DNA of 64,000 nucleotides from Serratia proteamaculans (GCF_013337185.1 NZ_SWDE01000001.1:186001-250000), one strand, 5' to 3'. Shown: positions 16,622 through 27,185, numbered from the stretch's first letter. Notes: a model not told the origin generated them from the letters alone. Program-made: numbers and translations.

Positions 16622-17362
16622 ATGCCGCTAAAAAAGATGTTCCTTAATCGCCGTTTGTCCGTGCCAATTATCTTGTCTGTTGGCTTACATAGCGCCTTGG
16701 TGGCGGGTCTGCTCTATGCTTCTGTCAAGGAAGTGATGGAGTTGCCGAAACCTGAAGATGCGCCGATCAGCGTCATGATGGTCAATACCGCCGCGATGGC
16801 AGAGCCGCCTCCGCCGGCACCGGCCGAGCCTGAGCCAGAGCCACAGGTAGAGCCAGAACCCGAGCCAGAACCGCTCCCAGAGCCACCGCCGAAGGCGATA
16901 CTGAAGCCGGAGCCGGTAAAACCCAAGCCGAAGCCAAAACCGAAGCCGAAGGTCGAAAAAACGGTTAAGCGTGAGCCACAGAAAACCGAGCCGCGTGAGC
17001 CGTCGCCGTTTGAAAATAACCAGCCGGCCAAGCCTGTCGATAGGGCTCCGGTGAAGCAGGCGCCGGCAGCACCGGTTGCGGGCAATTCGCGTGATGTGGC
17101 ACCGAGAGCACTGGTGCAATCTAAACCAATGTACCCGCCACGGGCGCAGGCATTGCAGATCGAAGGCAAGGTAAAGGTACAGTTTGATATCGACAGCGAT
17201 GGCCGTGTGAGTAACGTGCGTATCCTGTCAGCAGAACCACGCAATATGTTCGAACGTGAAGTTAAACAGGCGTTGCGTAAGTGGCGCTATCAAGCCAAAG
17301 AAGTAAAAGGTCATATCGTGAATATCCACTTCAAGCTGGATGGTTCGACCGACGTAAACTGA
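16622..17362 (+). CDS. tonB: TonB energy-transducing protein
   Basis: This 246-residue protein spans the periplasm and couples proton-motive force from ExbBD to outer-membrane siderophore and cobalamin receptors. It has an N-terminal membrane anchor (about residues 12-34, including the conserved [17 protein letters not shown]), a long Pro-rich spacer with Glu-Pro then Lys-Pro repeats (about 60-125), and the C-terminal TonB domain ([23 protein letters not shown] onward). GAGG is 13 bases before the start, somewhat far. It ends in a bidirectional terminator shared with yciA. Confidence 0.95.
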   Translation: MPLKKMFLNRRLSVPIILSVGLHSALVAGLLYASVKEVMELPKPEDAPISVMMVNTAAMAEPPPPAPAEPEPEPQVEPEPEPEPLPEPPPKAILKPEPVKPKPKPKPKPKVEKTVKREPQKTEPREPSPFENNQPAKPVDRAPVKQAPAAPVAGNSRDVAPRALVQSKPMYPPRAQALQIEGKVKVQFDIDSDGRVSNVRILSAEPRNMFEREVKQALRKWRYQAKEVKGHIVNIHFKLDGSTDVN

Positions 17363-17380
17363 TTAAGGTTTGTGCCAATA

Positions 17381-17415
17381 AAAAAGGGTCGCTATTCACC
17401 AGGCGACCCTTTTTG
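17381..17415. terminator. Bidirectional terminator between tonB and yciA
   Basis: Stem AGGGTCGC / GCGACCCT (17385-17392, 17403-17410) is preceded by an A run and followed by a T run, so it can serve both convergent genes. Confidence 0.93.
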
Positions 17416-17431
17416 CTGTTTGCATTCCGGC

Positions 17432-17860
17432 TTATTCTTCGAAGCCAACGCGGAAGTTCATCTTGCCATCGGGCAGGGCGCGTGAATTACCTTCATCGTC
17501 TACTGCAACATAGGTAAACACAGCTTCGGTTGCGCGGTAGCGCTGGCCGATAGGGGCGGAAGATACTTTTTTGACCCACACTTCGATATTGATGGTGATT
17601 GAACTGCGTCCAGTGCGGATACAGTGCGCGTAGCAACATACCACGTCACCCACCGCGACCGGTTTCAGGAAGGTCATACCGTCCACTCGCACGGTAACGA
17701 CGCGGCCTTCGGCAATTTCTTTCGCCTGAATAGCGCCGCCAATATCCATCTGCGACATCAGCCAGCCGCCAAAAATATCGCCGTTGGCGTTGGTATCTGC
17801 CGGCATCGCCAGCGTTCGCAGCACCATTTCGCCACTGGGTAAAGGTCGTTGTTGAGTCAT
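17432..17860 (-). CDS. yciA: Acyl-CoA thioesterase YciA
   Basis: This 142-residue hotdog-fold enzyme hydrolyses a broad range of acyl-CoAs. The family motif NANGDIFGGWLMSQMD contains the catalytic aspartate. It is followed upstream by yciB, in the conserved yciA-yciB-yciC block. No oddities. Confidence 0.95.
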   Translation of the reverse strand: MTQQRPLPSGEMVLRTLAMPADTNANGDIFGGWLMSQMDIGGAIQAKEIAEGRVVTVRVDGMTFLKPVAVGDVVCCYAHCIRTGRSSITINIEVWVKKVSSAPIGQRYRATEAVFTYVAVDDEGNSRALPDGKMNFRVGFEE

Positions 17861-17897
17861 AGCTGTCTGCTTATCAAAGAAGGGATTTCACTATACT

Positions 17898-17919
17898 GCC
17901 CGTAGCAAAGGCTACGGGC
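17898..17919 (-). terminator. Hairpin between yciB and yciA
   Basis: A perfect 9-bp stem GCCCGTAGC / GCTACGGGC with loop AAAG lies downstream of yciB. It has no clear T run, so it may be a processing or attenuation hairpin rather than a full terminator. Confidence 0.45.
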
Positions 17920-17935
17920 ATTAACAATTTTGTAA

Positions 17936-18475
17936 CTATTTTTTCTGTTCTTCCGGCATGTGCCGATAAATATAAACGCCGCTGAGCAGGGTAAATACCA
18001 GCGTCAGCGCGGTCAGACCGAAGACTTTAAAGTTAACCCAAACGCTCTGGGGCAACCAGAAGGCAACGTAAATATTCGCCAGACCACAGGCCAGGAAAAA
18101 TACTGCCCAGGCCAGGTTGAGGTTATTCCAGACTTTATCCGGCAGCGTCAGCTCTTTGCCCAGCATGCGTTGAACCAACGGCTTTTTCAGCACCAGTTGG
18201 CTAATCAGCAGCGCCAGTGCGAACAGGCAATAAATGATCGTCACTTTCCATTTGATAAACAAATCGTTATGGAACACCAGCGTCAAAGTGCCGAACACCA
18301 GCACCATCAGGAAGGTGATCAATGTCATCTTCTCAATTTTGCGGTATTTGAACCAGGTGAACACCAGCGCCAGGGCGGTAGCAACAATCAATGCGCCAGA
18401 GGCAACATAGATATCGTAGAGCTTATAAAAAGCGAAAAAGACAATTAACGGGAGGAAATCAAGAAACTGCTTCAT
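17936..18475 (-). CDS. yciB: YciB inner-membrane-spanning septation protein
   Basis: This 179-residue, five-helix inner-membrane protein matches E. coli YciB ([23 protein letters not shown]). In the family it affects envelope integrity, cell elongation and division, and interacts with peptidoglycan-synthesis proteins. In E. coli the next gene upstream is yciC; here a SulP transporter gene on the other strand has been inserted between them. Confidence 0.95.
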   Translation of the reverse strand: MKQFLDFLPLIVFFAFYKLYDIYVASGALIVATALALVFTWFKYRKIEKMTLITFLMVLVFGTLTLVFHNDLFIKWKVTIIYCLFALALLISQLVLKKPLVQRMLGKELTLPDKVWNNLNLAWAVFFLACGLANIYVAFWLPQSVWVNFKVFGLTALTLVFTLLSGVYIYRHMPEEQKK

Positions 18476-18709
18476 AAATCAATCCATCATCTGTTCATCG
18501 GCCGACTATACCGGATTTGGCGGGCTCTGTGTACCGCTGGCAACTGCTGATTATCGGCGTTTGGTCGTCGGATTTCCGCCATGAAAGCAGGAATTTGCAT
18601 AAACTTACGATTGAGGTCGCGAGTTCGCGGCGGGCAGATTGCCAGCACGGCATAGGCATCGCATGATACGCGCAATAATAGCCGGATAATTTATAACGGA
18701 AAACAGTTT

Positions 18710-20413
18710 ATGCAGTGGAAATCTCTCCAGGCGCTTACGCCCGGTTTGACGCATTTATTAGGGTATCAACGCAGCTGGCTCAAACCGGACATCCGCGCCG
18801 GGCTTTCCGTCGCCGCCGTGGCATTGCCGGTAGCGATTGCCTACGCCGAATTGGCCGGCGTCAGCCCGATAGTGGGGTTATATTCCTGTATTTTGCCAAT
18901 GGTAGCCTACGCGTTTTTTGGCTCTTCACGCCAACTGATTGTAGGGCCGGATGCGGCGACCTGTGCGGTGATTGCCGCCGTCGTGACCCCGTTGGCGGCG
19001 GGCAATATGGAACGCCATTGGCAATTGACCATCATGATGACGGCAATGATGGGCGCCTGGTGTCTGTTGGCCAGCCGCTTCAAGCTGGGCGCACTGGCCG
19101 ATTTACTCTCGCGACCGATACTCAGCGGTTTGCTGAACGGCGTGGCAATTACCATCATGGTCGATCAGATTGGCAAGGTGTTCGGATTTGGCGTGCACCC
19201 GGCGCAGCTGATCGAACGTATTTACGCGCTGCCAGGCAACCTGATGCACAGTGATTGGCTGACGATGGCGGTCTCGTTACTGGCGCTGGTTACGCTGATC
19301 GGGTTTAAAAAATGGCGGCCCAACTGGCCGGCACCTTTATTTGCCATTGTTCTGGTCACTTTTGTTACCTGGGCAGGCGGGTTGCAACAGCATGGTGTGG
19401 TGACGGTCGGCGGTTTTAGTGATGTACTGCCGATAGTGCAGTGGCCGGATTTTCAACCGGGTTTGCTGCGTGACATGGTGATCCCGGCGCTGAACCTGGC
19501 CGTGGTCAGCTTTGTCAGCATGATGCTGACCGCACGAAGCTTCGCGGCGAAAAACGGTTATGAGGTGAATGCGGATGCCGAATTTCGGGCGCTTGGCCTG
19601 GTGAATATCGTCTCGGCACTGTCGCAGGGGTTTGCCATCAGCGGGGCAGATTCGCGCACTGCGGTTAATGATGCCAACGGCGGCAAGAGCCAACTGGTAT
19701 CGATCATTGCGGCGGCGGTGATTGCCTTCGTGCTTTTGTTCCTGATGGCGCCGCTACAGTTTATTCCGGTGGCGGGGTTGGGTGTGGTGTTGATGTACGC
19801 CGCCTGGTCGCTGTTGGATATTCGTGGCATCTGGATCATGCGGCGTCGCAATGCTCAGGCCTTCCGGCTGGCGATGTTTACCTTCCTTAGCGTACTGCTG
19901 GTGGGGGTGATCAGCGGTATTGGCCTGGCGGTTTTACTGGGCCTGATGCAGTTCCTGCGCACGGTGTTCCGCCCAACGGAACAACTGCTGGGCGTTAATG
20001 ACGAAGGCATGATCCATTCGATGGGCAACAATAACGGCATTAAAGCGGTGCCCGGTGTGATGATGTATCGTTTCAACTCGCCACTGACCTATTTCAACGT
20101 GGCGTATTTCAAACGGCGGATCCTGAACCTGGTGGACAGCACACCGTTCCAGCCGCGTTGGGTAGTAGTGGACGCCGTTGCCAGCTTTACCCATGCTGAT
20201 ATCAGCGTACTGGCGGCCATCGACGAATTGAAACGTGATTTGTTACAGCGTAACGTGAAGTTGGTGCTGGCAGGACGGCGAACCGAGCTGACGCGCTGGT
20301 TCCGTATCAATCGAATGGGGCGCGATCGGGAGTTGATATTGGTGCCGGACTTGTACCTGGCGCTGAAGCTGATTCAAAGTAAGGAGCAGGCGGAACCTGC
20401 TGTGGCTCAATAA
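18710..20413 (+). CDS. SulP-family anion transporter with STAS domain
   Basis: This 567-residue protein has about 12-14 membrane segments in the SulP fold (early segment ALPVAIAYAELAGVSPIVGLYS; later PILSGLLNGVAITIMVDQIG) and a cytoplasmic STAS domain at about residues 440-550 (RWVVVDAVASFTHADISVLAAIDEL). SulP proteins move sulfate, bicarbonate or dicarboxylates; the sequence alone does not settle which. It is a single gene between yciB and yciC, with GGAAAA before the start and its own terminator. Confidence 0.88.
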   Translation: MQWKSLQALTPGLTHLLGYQRSWLKPDIRAGLSVAAVALPVAIAYAELAGVSPIVGLYSCILPMVAYAFFGSSRQLIVGPDAATCAVIAAVVTPLAAGNMERHWQLTIMMTAMMGAWCLLASRFKLGALADLLSRPILSGLLNGVAITIMVDQIGKVFGFGVHPAQLIERIYALPGNLMHSDWLTMAVSLLALVTLIGFKKWRPNWPAPLFAIVLVTFVTWAGGLQQHGVVTVGGFSDVLPIVQWPDFQPGLLRDMVIPALNLAVVSFVSMMLTARSFAAKNGYEVNADAEFRALGLVNIVSALSQGFAISGADSRTAVNDANGGKSQLVSIIAAAVIAFVLLFLMAPLQFIPVAGLGVVLMYAAWSLLDIRGIWIMRRRNAQAFRLAMFTFLSVLLVGVISGIGLAVLLGLMQFLRTVFRPTEQLLGVNDEGMIHSMGNNNGIKAVPGVMMYRFNSPLTYFNVAYFKRRILNLVDSTPFQPRWVVVDAVASFTHADISVLAAIDELKRDLLQRNVKLVLAGRRTELTRWFRINRMGRDRELILVPDLYLALKLIQSKEQAEPAVAQ

Positions 20414-20416
20414 ACA

Positions 20417-20440
20417 AAAGGCACGCCGAAGCGTGCCTTT
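20417..20440. terminator. Terminator between sulP and yciC
   Basis: A perfect 10-bp stem AAAGGCACGC / GCGTGCCTTT (20417-20426, 20431-20440) with CGAA loop sits between two convergent genes. Confidence 0.9.
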
Positions 20441-20458
20441 CAGATTTCGACTGTGAGA

Positions 20459-21211
20459 TTAGCTGCGCAGCAGCATATACAGACGGAACAGGTAAATCAG
20501 CAACAAGGCCGAAACCAGGTTGCTCAGGGCGGTCAGCACCACGCTGGCGACGTTCGGGGTCAGCACCGAAAGGTGGCTCACCATAAACAGCACCAGCAGC
20601 TTGGCTGCCAGCCACAACATCATCGCCGGAACAATCACCCGCGCATTGGCGAACGCCAACTTGCAGCTCAGCTTAATCGAGGCGAACACGCCTTTCTTTT
20701 CGGTAGCGGTAATCACCGGAGCCAGAGAGAAGGCGATCGCCATGATCACGCCCGGCACCACAAACAGCGTCAGGCCCAGCTGGATCAACAGCGTGCAGAT
20801 AAACAGCAGCAGCAGTAAACGCGGCAGTTCCGGCGCAGAAGCACCGATAGCGCGCAGTGCGCTGATGCGCTGCCCCTGAGAAACCAGACGAATCAATGTC
20901 AGCATCCCGCCAACCAGCAACACGTTGCCCACTAATGCGGAAAAGGTGGCGGCGGCTGAAACCTTCAATAACACCATCTGTTGCTCAGGCGTCATTTGTT
21001 GAATGATTTCCTGGATCCCCATACCGGCGGATGCAGCAAAGTCACCTTCCGTTGCGCTCAGGATCTTCAACTGTTCGACGTCAGGGCTGAAAGCCTGGTT
21101 GAGCAGCACAGAAATGAACGCGGTCAACAGCGCCAGCATCAGGATACTGGTCAGTTGGTTACGGAAAAAATTAAAACTGTCACGGTACAACGTGTTGGCC
21201 GTGATAGGCAT
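20459..21211 (-). CDS. yciC: YciC, UPF0259 inner-membrane protein
   Basis: This 250-residue protein has about six membrane segments and starts [20 protein letters not shown], matching the YciC/UPF0259 family. Its function is not established; in the family it appears in envelope-stress backgrounds together with yciB. AAGGAG lies 7 bases before the start. The gene is divergent from ompW, as in E. coli. Confidence 0.93.
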   Translation of the reverse strand: MPITANTLYRDSFNFFRNQLTSILMLALLTAFISVLLNQAFSPDVEQLKILSATEGDFAASAGMGIQEIIQQMTPEQQMVLLKVSAAATFSALVGNVLLVGGMLTLIRLVSQGQRISALRAIGASAPELPRLLLLLFICTLLIQLGLTLFVVPGVIMAIAFSLAPVITATEKKGVFASIKLSCKLAFANARVIVPAMMLWLAAKLLVLFMVSHLSVLTPNVASVVLTALSNLVSALLLIYLFRLYMLLRS

Positions 21212-21566
21212 GCAGACTCCTTGGCATCGAGAAACAGAGATAAATCAAAATCAGTGGGCGATTGTACCCTGTTCCAGGCCGCTGTGGCACCCCGCGAAGT
21301 GCACTGTGACGATTTCTTCTGCAATCGGCTTTATCGCTATCCTTTGCCACCTTTCAAGCTGTGTTCTTGCGTCGGAACATGTAGATAATTTGCAACAAAA
21401 GGCATTTTTTGATTCAGATCAATCCTTGATTTATTAGCCTCTTAGGTAACCTTGTTTTTAGTAGGAATTAAAACTTTTACACATAAGATGTGATCTCGAT
21501 GGGATCATAAATACCCGTAAGTAGGTATATTCCCCCTGGATGATAACCACACAAATGGAATGGATA
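21212..21566. promoter_or_regulatory. Divergent yciC/ompW regulatory region
   Basis: This 355-bp interval has no gene that I can support. It contains the FNR box at 21410-21423 and an AT-rich stretch that probably carries the ompW promoter. Confidence 0.6.
21410..21423. promoter_or_regulatory. FNR box upstream of ompW
   Basis: TTGATTCAGATCAA is a perfect match to the FNR consensus TTGAT-N4-ATCAA. It lies 143 bases before the ompW start codon. OmpW is known to be induced under oxygen limitation in E. coli and Salmonella. Confidence 0.8.
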
Positions 21567-22211
21567 ATGAAAAAGACAACTCTGGTGGTATTGGCGGCAA
21601 TGATGACGCCTATGTTGGCAAGTGCGCATCAGGCAGGCGATTTTCTGTTCCGCGCAGGCGCTGCTACTGTGCGGCCAAATGCCGGATCGGACGACGTGTT
21701 GGGGCAAGGCTCATTCAGTGCCGACAATAATACCCAGCTTGGTCTGACCTTCGGCTATATGGTGACGGACAATATCGGCGTCGAATTGCTGGCTGCAACG
21801 CCGTTTCGCCACAAGGTAGGGCTGAACGGTTCTGCGGTGAACGGGAATATCGCAACGGTACGCGATCTGCCACCAAGCCTGATGGCGCAATACTATTTCG
21901 GCGACAAACAGGACAAACTGCGTCCGTATCTGGGGCTTGGCGTTAACTACACCACCTTCTTCGATGAAAAATTCAACGATAACGGCAAAAGCGCCGGGCT
22001 GAGTAACCTGAGTTTAAAAGACTCTTGGGGCGTAGCCGCGCAGGCGGGTCTGGATTACAACCTGGATGAACACTGGATGCTGAACATGTCAGTGTGGTGG
22101 ATGAACATCGAAACCAAAACTCGCTTTGACGATGCGGACGGTAATCATCACAGCATTGATACGCGTTTGGATCCGTGGGTGTTCATGTTCGGGGCAGGGT
22201 ATCGCTTCTGA
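21567..22211 (+). CDS. ompW: Outer-membrane protein OmpW
   Basis: This 214-residue, eight-stranded outer-membrane beta-barrel has a signal peptide (MKKTTLVVLAAMMTPMLASA, cleaved before HQAGD) and ends in the typical Tyr-Arg-Phe. The start at 21567 aligns with E. coli OmpW; earlier in-frame ATGs would spoil the signal peptide. OmpW forms a narrow hydrophobic channel linked to stress and anaerobic adaptation, and the FNR box upstream fits that. Confidence 0.95.
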   Translation: MKKTTLVVLAAMMTPMLASAHQAGDFLFRAGAATVRPNAGSDDVLGQGSFSADNNTQLGLTFGYMVTDNIGVELLAATPFRHKVGLNGSAVNGNIATVRDLPPSLMAQYYFGDKQDKLRPYLGLGVNYTTFFDEKFNDNGKSAGLSNLSLKDSWGVAAQAGLDYNLDEHWMLNMSVWWMNIETKTRFDDADGNHHSIDTRLDPWVFMFGAGYRF

Positions 22212-22225
22212 CAGGGATGAAACAG

Positions 22226-22256
22226 GGAGGCGCACGCAGCGCCTCCGTTTTACTTT
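22226..22256 (+). terminator. Terminator of ompW
   Basis: Stem GGAGGCGC / GCGCCTCC (22226-22233, 22239-22246) with a 5-base loop is followed by a T-rich tract. Confidence 0.9.
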
Positions 22257-22258
22257 TA

Positions 22259-22573
22259 CTACTTGATGTTCATGACGTTTTCAACGGATTTCACACCCGC
22301 TACGCCACGAGTCACCTGCACCGCACGGTTGGCATCGGCGCTTGAACTGACAAAGCCGCTCAGTTGCACACGACCTTTAAAGGTCTCGACACTGATTTCG
22401 GTAGACTTGATGGTTTTATCCGCCAGCAGCGCTGACTTCACCTTGGTCGTCACTACCGTATCGTCAATATAACCGCCAGTCCCTTCAGATTTCGCTGTTG
22501 GCGCGCAGGCACTTACTGCGAATGCCACAACGGCTGCCATGCATAAGACCGAAAGGGTTTTAAATAGCTTCAT
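22259..22573 (-). CDS. BON-domain lipoprotein
   Basis: This 104-residue protein has a lipoprotein signal peptide with lipobox VSAC (Cys23) and a single BON domain (about 38-103; TVVTTKVKSALL, then GRVQLSGFV and NVMNIK). BON domains bind membranes or polyanions; relatives are OsmY and DolP (YraP). It is single-domain, so it is neither OsmY nor DolP themselves. E. coli has yciEFG at this place between ompW and trpA. An osmotic or envelope-stress role is plausible but not shown. Confidence 0.85.
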   Translation of the reverse strand: MKLFKTLSVLCMAAVVAFAVSACAPTAKSEGTGGYIDDTVVTTKVKSALLADKTIKSTEISVETFKGRVQLSGFVSSSADANRAVQVTRGVAGVKSVENVMNIK

Positions 22574-22756
22574 AAATTACTCTCCATGCAATGTTATTGT
22601 TGAAACTACATTCGGGTTTTCACCTGAAAACGTAGCGCATTTCCCCAAATAAAGAAATGCCCGACGCGCAGGGTTAATTGTGAGACAAGAATCAGGTTTG
22701 TTCAAATCGAAGGTGTAAAAAAAATAGCACAACCTTGAAGAGAAACAATATGTTAA

Positions 22757-22785
22757 CAACGGGCATAGATTATCTACGCCCGTTG
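22757..22785 (-). terminator. Terminator of the trp operon
   Basis: A 13-bp stem with one mismatch (22757-22769 paired with 22773-22785, core AACGGGC) lies just after the trpA stop. The downstream T run is interrupted, as in the partly Rho-dependent trp terminators of enterobacteria. Confidence 0.7.
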
Positions 22786-22793
22786 CTGGTCAA

Positions 22794-23600
22794 TCATGCC
22801 CGGGTTGCGGCTTTCATTTCACTGACGAAGGTCGACAATTGCGCCAGCATTTCGGCCGGTTGCGTATGGTTTTGTTCGATAATCTTGACGATCGCGGAAC
22901 CGGATATCGCCCCAGCAGCCCCGGCCTGCAGCGCATCACGCACCTGGGCCGGCTCAGAAATACCAAAGCCTTGCAGCGGGGGGGCAGCATGGTATTCACG
23001 CAGTTTGTTCACCAGGTGATGCAGCGGCAGCTGGGCACGGCTTTCGGTTCCGGTTACGCCTGCACGTGACAACAGGTAGGTGTAGCCCCGGCCATGTGAG
23101 GAGATTTCACGCAGTAAATCGTCGTCAGCATTTGGCGGGCAGATAAAGATTGGTGCGATACCATGACGGATAGCGGCGGCACGGAAGGGCGCGGACTCTT
23201 CATACGGCACGTCGGCAATCAGCACCGAGTCTACGCCCACTTCGGCGCAGCGTTGGTAAAACGCATCGATACCTTTATGGAATACCAGGTTGGCGTACAT
23301 CAGCAGGCCGATAGGAATGCCGGGGTGTTTCTGGCGGATGGCAGCCAGCATTTCGAAACACTGAGTTGGCGTGACGCCAGAGGCGAATGCGCGCAGCGCC
23401 GCACTTTGAATGGTTGGGCCGTCAGCCAGTGGGTCGGAGAACGGGATACCCAACTCCAGCGCGTCGGCGCCGGCTTCAACCAGGGTATCGATGATTTGCA
23501 ATGACAGTGCCGGGCCAGGATCGCCGAGGGTCACGAACGGGACGAAAGCGCCTTCCTTGTTGCTTGCCAGGCGGTCGAACAGTTGCTGGTAACGTTCCAT
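22794..23600 (-). CDS. trpA: Tryptophan synthase alpha subunit
   Basis: This 268-residue TIM-barrel subunit cleaves indole-3-glycerol phosphate to indole and glyceraldehyde 3-phosphate. The catalytic Glu and Asp are in [16 protein letters not shown]. Its start overlaps the trpB stop by one base, giving the coupled synthesis expected of an alpha2-beta2 complex. It is the last gene of the operon. Confidence 0.98.
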   Translation of the reverse strand: MERYQQLFDRLASNKEGAFVPFVTLGDPGPALSLQIIDTLVEAGADALELGIPFSDPLADGPTIQSAALRAFASGVTPTQCFEMLAAIRQKHPGIPIGLLMYANLVFHKGIDAFYQRCAEVGVDSVLIADVPYEESAPFRAAAIRHGIAPIFICPPNADDDLLREISSHGRGYTYLLSRAGVTGTESRAQLPLHHLVNKLREYHAAPPLQGFGISEPAQVRDALQAGAAGAISGSAIVKIIEQNHTQPAEMLAQLSTFVSEMKAATRA

Positions 23601-24790
23601 CAGATTTCTCCCCGTGCTTTCAGAATGTCGTGAACGGTAAATATGTCTTTGTCGCCGCGGCCGGACAGGTTAACCACCAGGATCTGTTCCTTTTGCGGTG
23701 TTTCACGGATCATTTTCAGCGCATGCGCCAAGGCGTGGGAAGACTCCAGCGCCGGGATAATTCCTTCGCTACGCGACAGCGCTTTGAATGCATCCAGCGC
23801 TTCGTCATCGGTAATCGACACGTACTCGGCGCGACCGATACTGTTCAGGTAAGCGTGCTGCGGCCCAACGGAAGGGAAGTCCAGCCCGGCGGAAATGGAA
23901 TAGGACTCTTCAATCTGGCCTTCGGAAGTCTGCATCATCGGCGCTTTCATGCCGAAATAGATACCGACGTGGCCGTGTTTCAACGGCGCGCCGTGTTGGC
24001 CGGTTTCAATACCCAGACCGGCAGGCTCAACGCCGATCAGCCCCACGCTGGTATCATCGATAAAGTCGGCAAACATGCCGATGGCGTTGGAGCCGCCACC
24101 CACGCAGGCCAGTACCGCATCCGGCAGGCGGCCTTCGCGTTCCAGCATCTGCGCTTTGGTTTCTTCACCGATCATGCGTTGGAATTCACGCACGATAGTA
24201 GGGTACGGGTGTGGGCCCGCAGCAGTGCCTAACATATAGTGGGCGGTTTCGTAGCTGCCGGACCAGTCGCGCAGCGCTTCATTACAGGCGTCTTTCAGCG
24301 TGGAAGAACCGCTGTGTACCGGGATCACTTCCGCACCCATCAGGCGCATGCGGAATACGTTAGGTGACTGGCGCTCAATATCTTTGGCACCCATATAAAT
24401 GCGGCATTTCAGACCGAGCAAGGCACAGGCCAGGGCCGAGGCCACGCCATGCTGACCGGCACCGGTTTCGGCGATGATTTCGGTTTTACCCATGCGTTTG
24501 GCCAACAATGCCTGACCCAACACCTGGTTGGTTTTGTGCGCGCCGCCGTGCAGCAAGTCTTCACGCTTCAGGTACAGCTTGGTTTTGGTACCGGCAGTGA
24601 GGTTTCTGCACAGCGTCAGCGCGGTTGGGCGACCGGCGTAATTTTTCAGCAGGTCGATAAATTCAGCCTGAAACTCTGGGTCGCGCTGAGCGCTGACAAA
24701 GGCTTCTTCCAGTTGTTTTAAGGCCGGCATCAGAATCTGCGGCACATATTGGCCACCAAATTCGCCGAAGTAGGGGTTAAGCAGCGTCAT
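23600..24790 (-). CDS. trpB: Tryptophan synthase beta subunit
   Basis: This 396-residue PLP enzyme joins indole and serine to make tryptophan. The PLP lysine lies in HGGAHKTNQ, and the phosphate-binding loop GGGSNA is present. Gap to trpC is 31 bases. Length and sequence are standard. Confidence 0.98.
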   Translation of the reverse strand: MTLLNPYFGEFGGQYVPQILMPALKQLEEAFVSAQRDPEFQAEFIDLLKNYAGRPTALTLCRNLTAGTKTKLYLKREDLLHGGAHKTNQVLGQALLAKRMGKTEIIAETGAGQHGVASALACALLGLKCRIYMGAKDIERQSPNVFRMRLMGAEVIPVHSGSSTLKDACNEALRDWSGSYETAHYMLGTAAGPHPYPTIVREFQRMIGEETKAQMLEREGRLPDAVLACVGGGSNAIGMFADFIDDTSVGLIGVEPAGLGIETGQHGAPLKHGHVGIYFGMKAPMMQTSEGQIEESYSISAGLDFPSVGPQHAYLNSIGRAEYVSITDDEALDAFKALSRSEGIIPALESSHALAHALKMIRETPQKEQILVVNLSGRGDKDIFTVHDILKARGEI

Positions 24791-24821
24791 TATAGTTCCC
24801 GTTATTATCCGTTAATAATCT

Positions 24822-26186
24822 TCAGTAAGCGCGCAGAGTCTGGAACACCGCCGCCAGGCGGGCAGGATCCTTAATACCGGGCTGGCTCTCAACGCCGGAA
24901 TTAAAGTCCAGACCGGCACAGCCGAGTTTGGCCGCGTCAACACAGTTATCCGCGCCCAGGCCACCGGCCAGCATTACGTTTTCAAGGTTTTCGCCGTGCA
25001 GTACCGACCAGTCGAAACGCTGCCCGGTACCGCCCGCGCCGTTATCCAGCAGGTAGCGGTCAACGTGCTGCAAATCGCGCTTTGGCAAATGGTCTTTCAC
25101 GCTCAGCGCCTTCCAAATTTGGCAGTCGGTCGGCAGTTCGGCACGCAAGGCGGTGATATAGGCTTGATCTTCAGCGCCGTGCAGCTGCACCGCTTTCAGG
25201 CCCAGGCGCTCGACGGTCTGTACTACCGTCTCTACCTGCGCGTCACAGAACACGCCGACGTATTTGAGCGGCGCACCGGAAATCACTTCGCGGGCACGAT
25301 TGATATCAACATAGCGCGGCGAGCGCCCGACAAAAATCAAACCACCGTAGACCGCACCGGCCTGATAAGCCGCGGCAGCATCCTGCGGACGGGTCAATCC
25401 GCAAACTTTATTGTCGCCGAGCATCACCCGACGCACGGCGGCGCGCAGGTCGGGTTCCGACATTAATGCGCTACCAATCAGGAAACCGTTGGCAAAGTGG
25501 CTCAATTCGCGGATCTGACCGTAATTGTTGATGCCGGACTCGCTGATCACCGTTACGCCGTGTGGCACACGTGGCGCCAACTGACGGGTGCGCTCCAGGT
25601 CGATACTAAGGTCGCGCAGGTCACGGTTATTGATGCCCACCACGCGCGCTTCCAGAGCAATGGCCCGTTGCAGTTCTTCTTCACTGATCACTTCAGTCAA
25701 TACGCCCATGTTCAGGCTATGCGCCACTGCGGCTAGCTGGCGGTATTGATCGTCGTTAACTACCGACAGCATCAGCAGGATGGCATCGGCCTGGTAGAAG
25801 CGCGCCAGGTAGATCTGATACGGGTCGATAATGAAATCTTTGCACAGCACCGGCTGTGTCACCGTTTTGCTGACCAGCGGCAGAAAATCGAAGCTGCCCT
25901 GGAAATATTTTTCGTCGGTCAGCACCGAAATTGCCGAAGCAAAATCTTTGTAGACCGAAGCTATTTCTACCGGATCGAAGTTTTCGCGGATCAGCCCTTT
26001 GGAAGGGGATGCCTTTTTACATTCAAGAATAAACGCCGTTCTGGCTCCCTCTAACGCGTGGTAAAAACCGCGTTCACTTGGGACGATTTCATTTTGAAAA
26101 CTGGCCAGTGGCTGTTGTTGCTGTCGTGCTGCGACCCATTGCGCTTTATCACGAACAATCTTGTTGAGCACGGTTTCCTGCATCAT
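24822..26186 (-). CDS. trpC: Bifunctional indole-3-glycerol-phosphate synthase / phosphoribosylanthranilate isomerase
   Basis: This 454-residue fusion carries two TIM-barrel domains. The N-terminal one (about 1-255, with ECKKASPSKG and CKDFIIDPYQI) closes the indole ring; the C-terminal one (about 257-454, with KVCGLTRPQDA) isomerises phosphoribosylanthranilate. The fusion is normal for enterobacteria. Its start directly follows the trpD stop (TAAATG), with AGAGG as ribosome site. Confidence 0.98.
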   Translation of the reverse strand: MMQETVLNKIVRDKAQWVAARQQQQPLASFQNEIVPSERGFYHALEGARTAFILECKKASPSKGLIRENFDPVEIASVYKDFASAISVLTDEKYFQGSFDFLPLVSKTVTQPVLCKDFIIDPYQIYLARFYQADAILLMLSVVNDDQYRQLAAVAHSLNMGVLTEVISEEELQRAIALEARVVGINNRDLRDLSIDLERTRQLAPRVPHGVTVISESGINNYGQIRELSHFANGFLIGSALMSEPDLRAAVRRVMLGDNKVCGLTRPQDAAAAYQAGAVYGGLIFVGRSPRYVDINRAREVISGAPLKYVGVFCDAQVETVVQTVERLGLKAVQLHGAEDQAYITALRAELPTDCQIWKALSVKDHLPKRDLQHVDRYLLDNGAGGTGQRFDWSVLHGENLENVMLAGGLGADNCVDAAKLGCAGLDFNSGVESQPGIKDPARLAAVFQTLRAY

Positions 26187-27185
26187 TTATCCTCTTGCTG
26201 CCAGTGCGGTGACACGCTCGTAAGCCTGTCCGCTGTGAATCATGTCCAGTGCCTGCTGCGCATTTTGGCGCAGGTCTTCTTGCCCGAATAACTTCAACAG
26301 CAGCGCCACATTAGCGGCTACCGCAGCGGCGTGCGCCGGGTCACCTTTACCTTGTAACAACCTTGCCAGAATGTCACGATTTTCTTCCGGCGTGCCGCCC
26401 AGCAGGGCTTCCAGCGGATAGCTTTGCAGCCCGAAGGACTGTGGCGTCAGTTGATAGCTTTCAATTTCGCCGTTGTTCAGCTCGGCCACGTGGGTAGCCG
26501 CGTGGATCGCCACTTCGTCCATTCCGCCGCCGTGTACCACTGCCGCCCGTTGATAACCCAGCACACGCAGGGTTTCGGCAATTGGCAGCACCAGTTCCGG
26601 GCTGTAAACGCCGATCAACGCCAGCGGTGGACGTGCCGGGTTGATCAATGGGCCGAGCACGTTGAACACCGTGCGGGTTTTCAACTGTTGGCGTACCGGC
26701 ATCGCATGGCGAAATCCGGTGTGGTACTGCGGGGCGAACAGGAAGCACACGCCCAGTTCATCCAGTGCCTTACGCGCTTCTTCCGCCGGTAAATCCAGTC
26801 GAATACCAAATGCTGCCAGCAGATCCGATGAACCCGACCGGCTGGATACGCTACGGTTGCCGTGTTTGGCCACTTTGGCGCCGCACGCCGCCGCTACAAA
26901 GGCGCTGGCGGTGGAGATATTAATGCTGTTGGTACCGTCACCCCCGGTGCCGACGATATCGGCAAACGGGTAGTCCGGGCGCGGGAACGGCAGGGCATCG
27001 GCCAGCAATGCCTTGGCTGCACCGGCGATCTCTTCCGGGTGTTCGCCGCGGATTTTCATGCTGATCAGCGCGGCGGCCAGTTGGCTTGGCTCCAGTTCAC
27101 CACGCACGATGGCGCTGAATAACAGCTGGCTTTCCTGCTGGTTCATCGACTCTGAACGGTACAGCTTTTCAAGAATAGTTTGCAT
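26187..27185 (-). CDS. trpD: Anthranilate phosphoribosyltransferase, stand-alone
   Basis: This 332-residue enzyme transfers phosphoribosyl to anthranilate; the [14 protein letters not shown] and [15 protein letters not shown] motifs bind phosphoribosyl pyrophosphate and magnesium. In E. coli and Salmonella the protein is fused to the TrpG amidotransferase. Here a stop codon and a 15-base gap separate the two, the unfused arrangement known from Serratia marcescens. Confidence 0.97.
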   Translation of the reverse strand: MQTILEKLYRSESMNQQESQLLFSAIVRGELEPSQLAAALISMKIRGEHPEEIAGAAKALLADALPFPRPDYPFADIVGTGGDGTNSINISTASAFVAAACGAKVAKHGNRSVSSRSGSSDLLAAFGIRLDLPAEEARKALDELGVCFLFAPQYHTGFRHAMPVRQQLKTRTVFNVLGPLINPARPPLALIGVYSPELVLPIAETLRVLGYQRAAVVHGGGMDEVAIHAATHVAELNNGEIESYQLTPQSFGLQSYPLEALLGGTPEENRDILARLLQGKGDPAHAAAVAANVALLLKLFGQEDLRQNAQQALDMIHSGQAYERVTALAARG

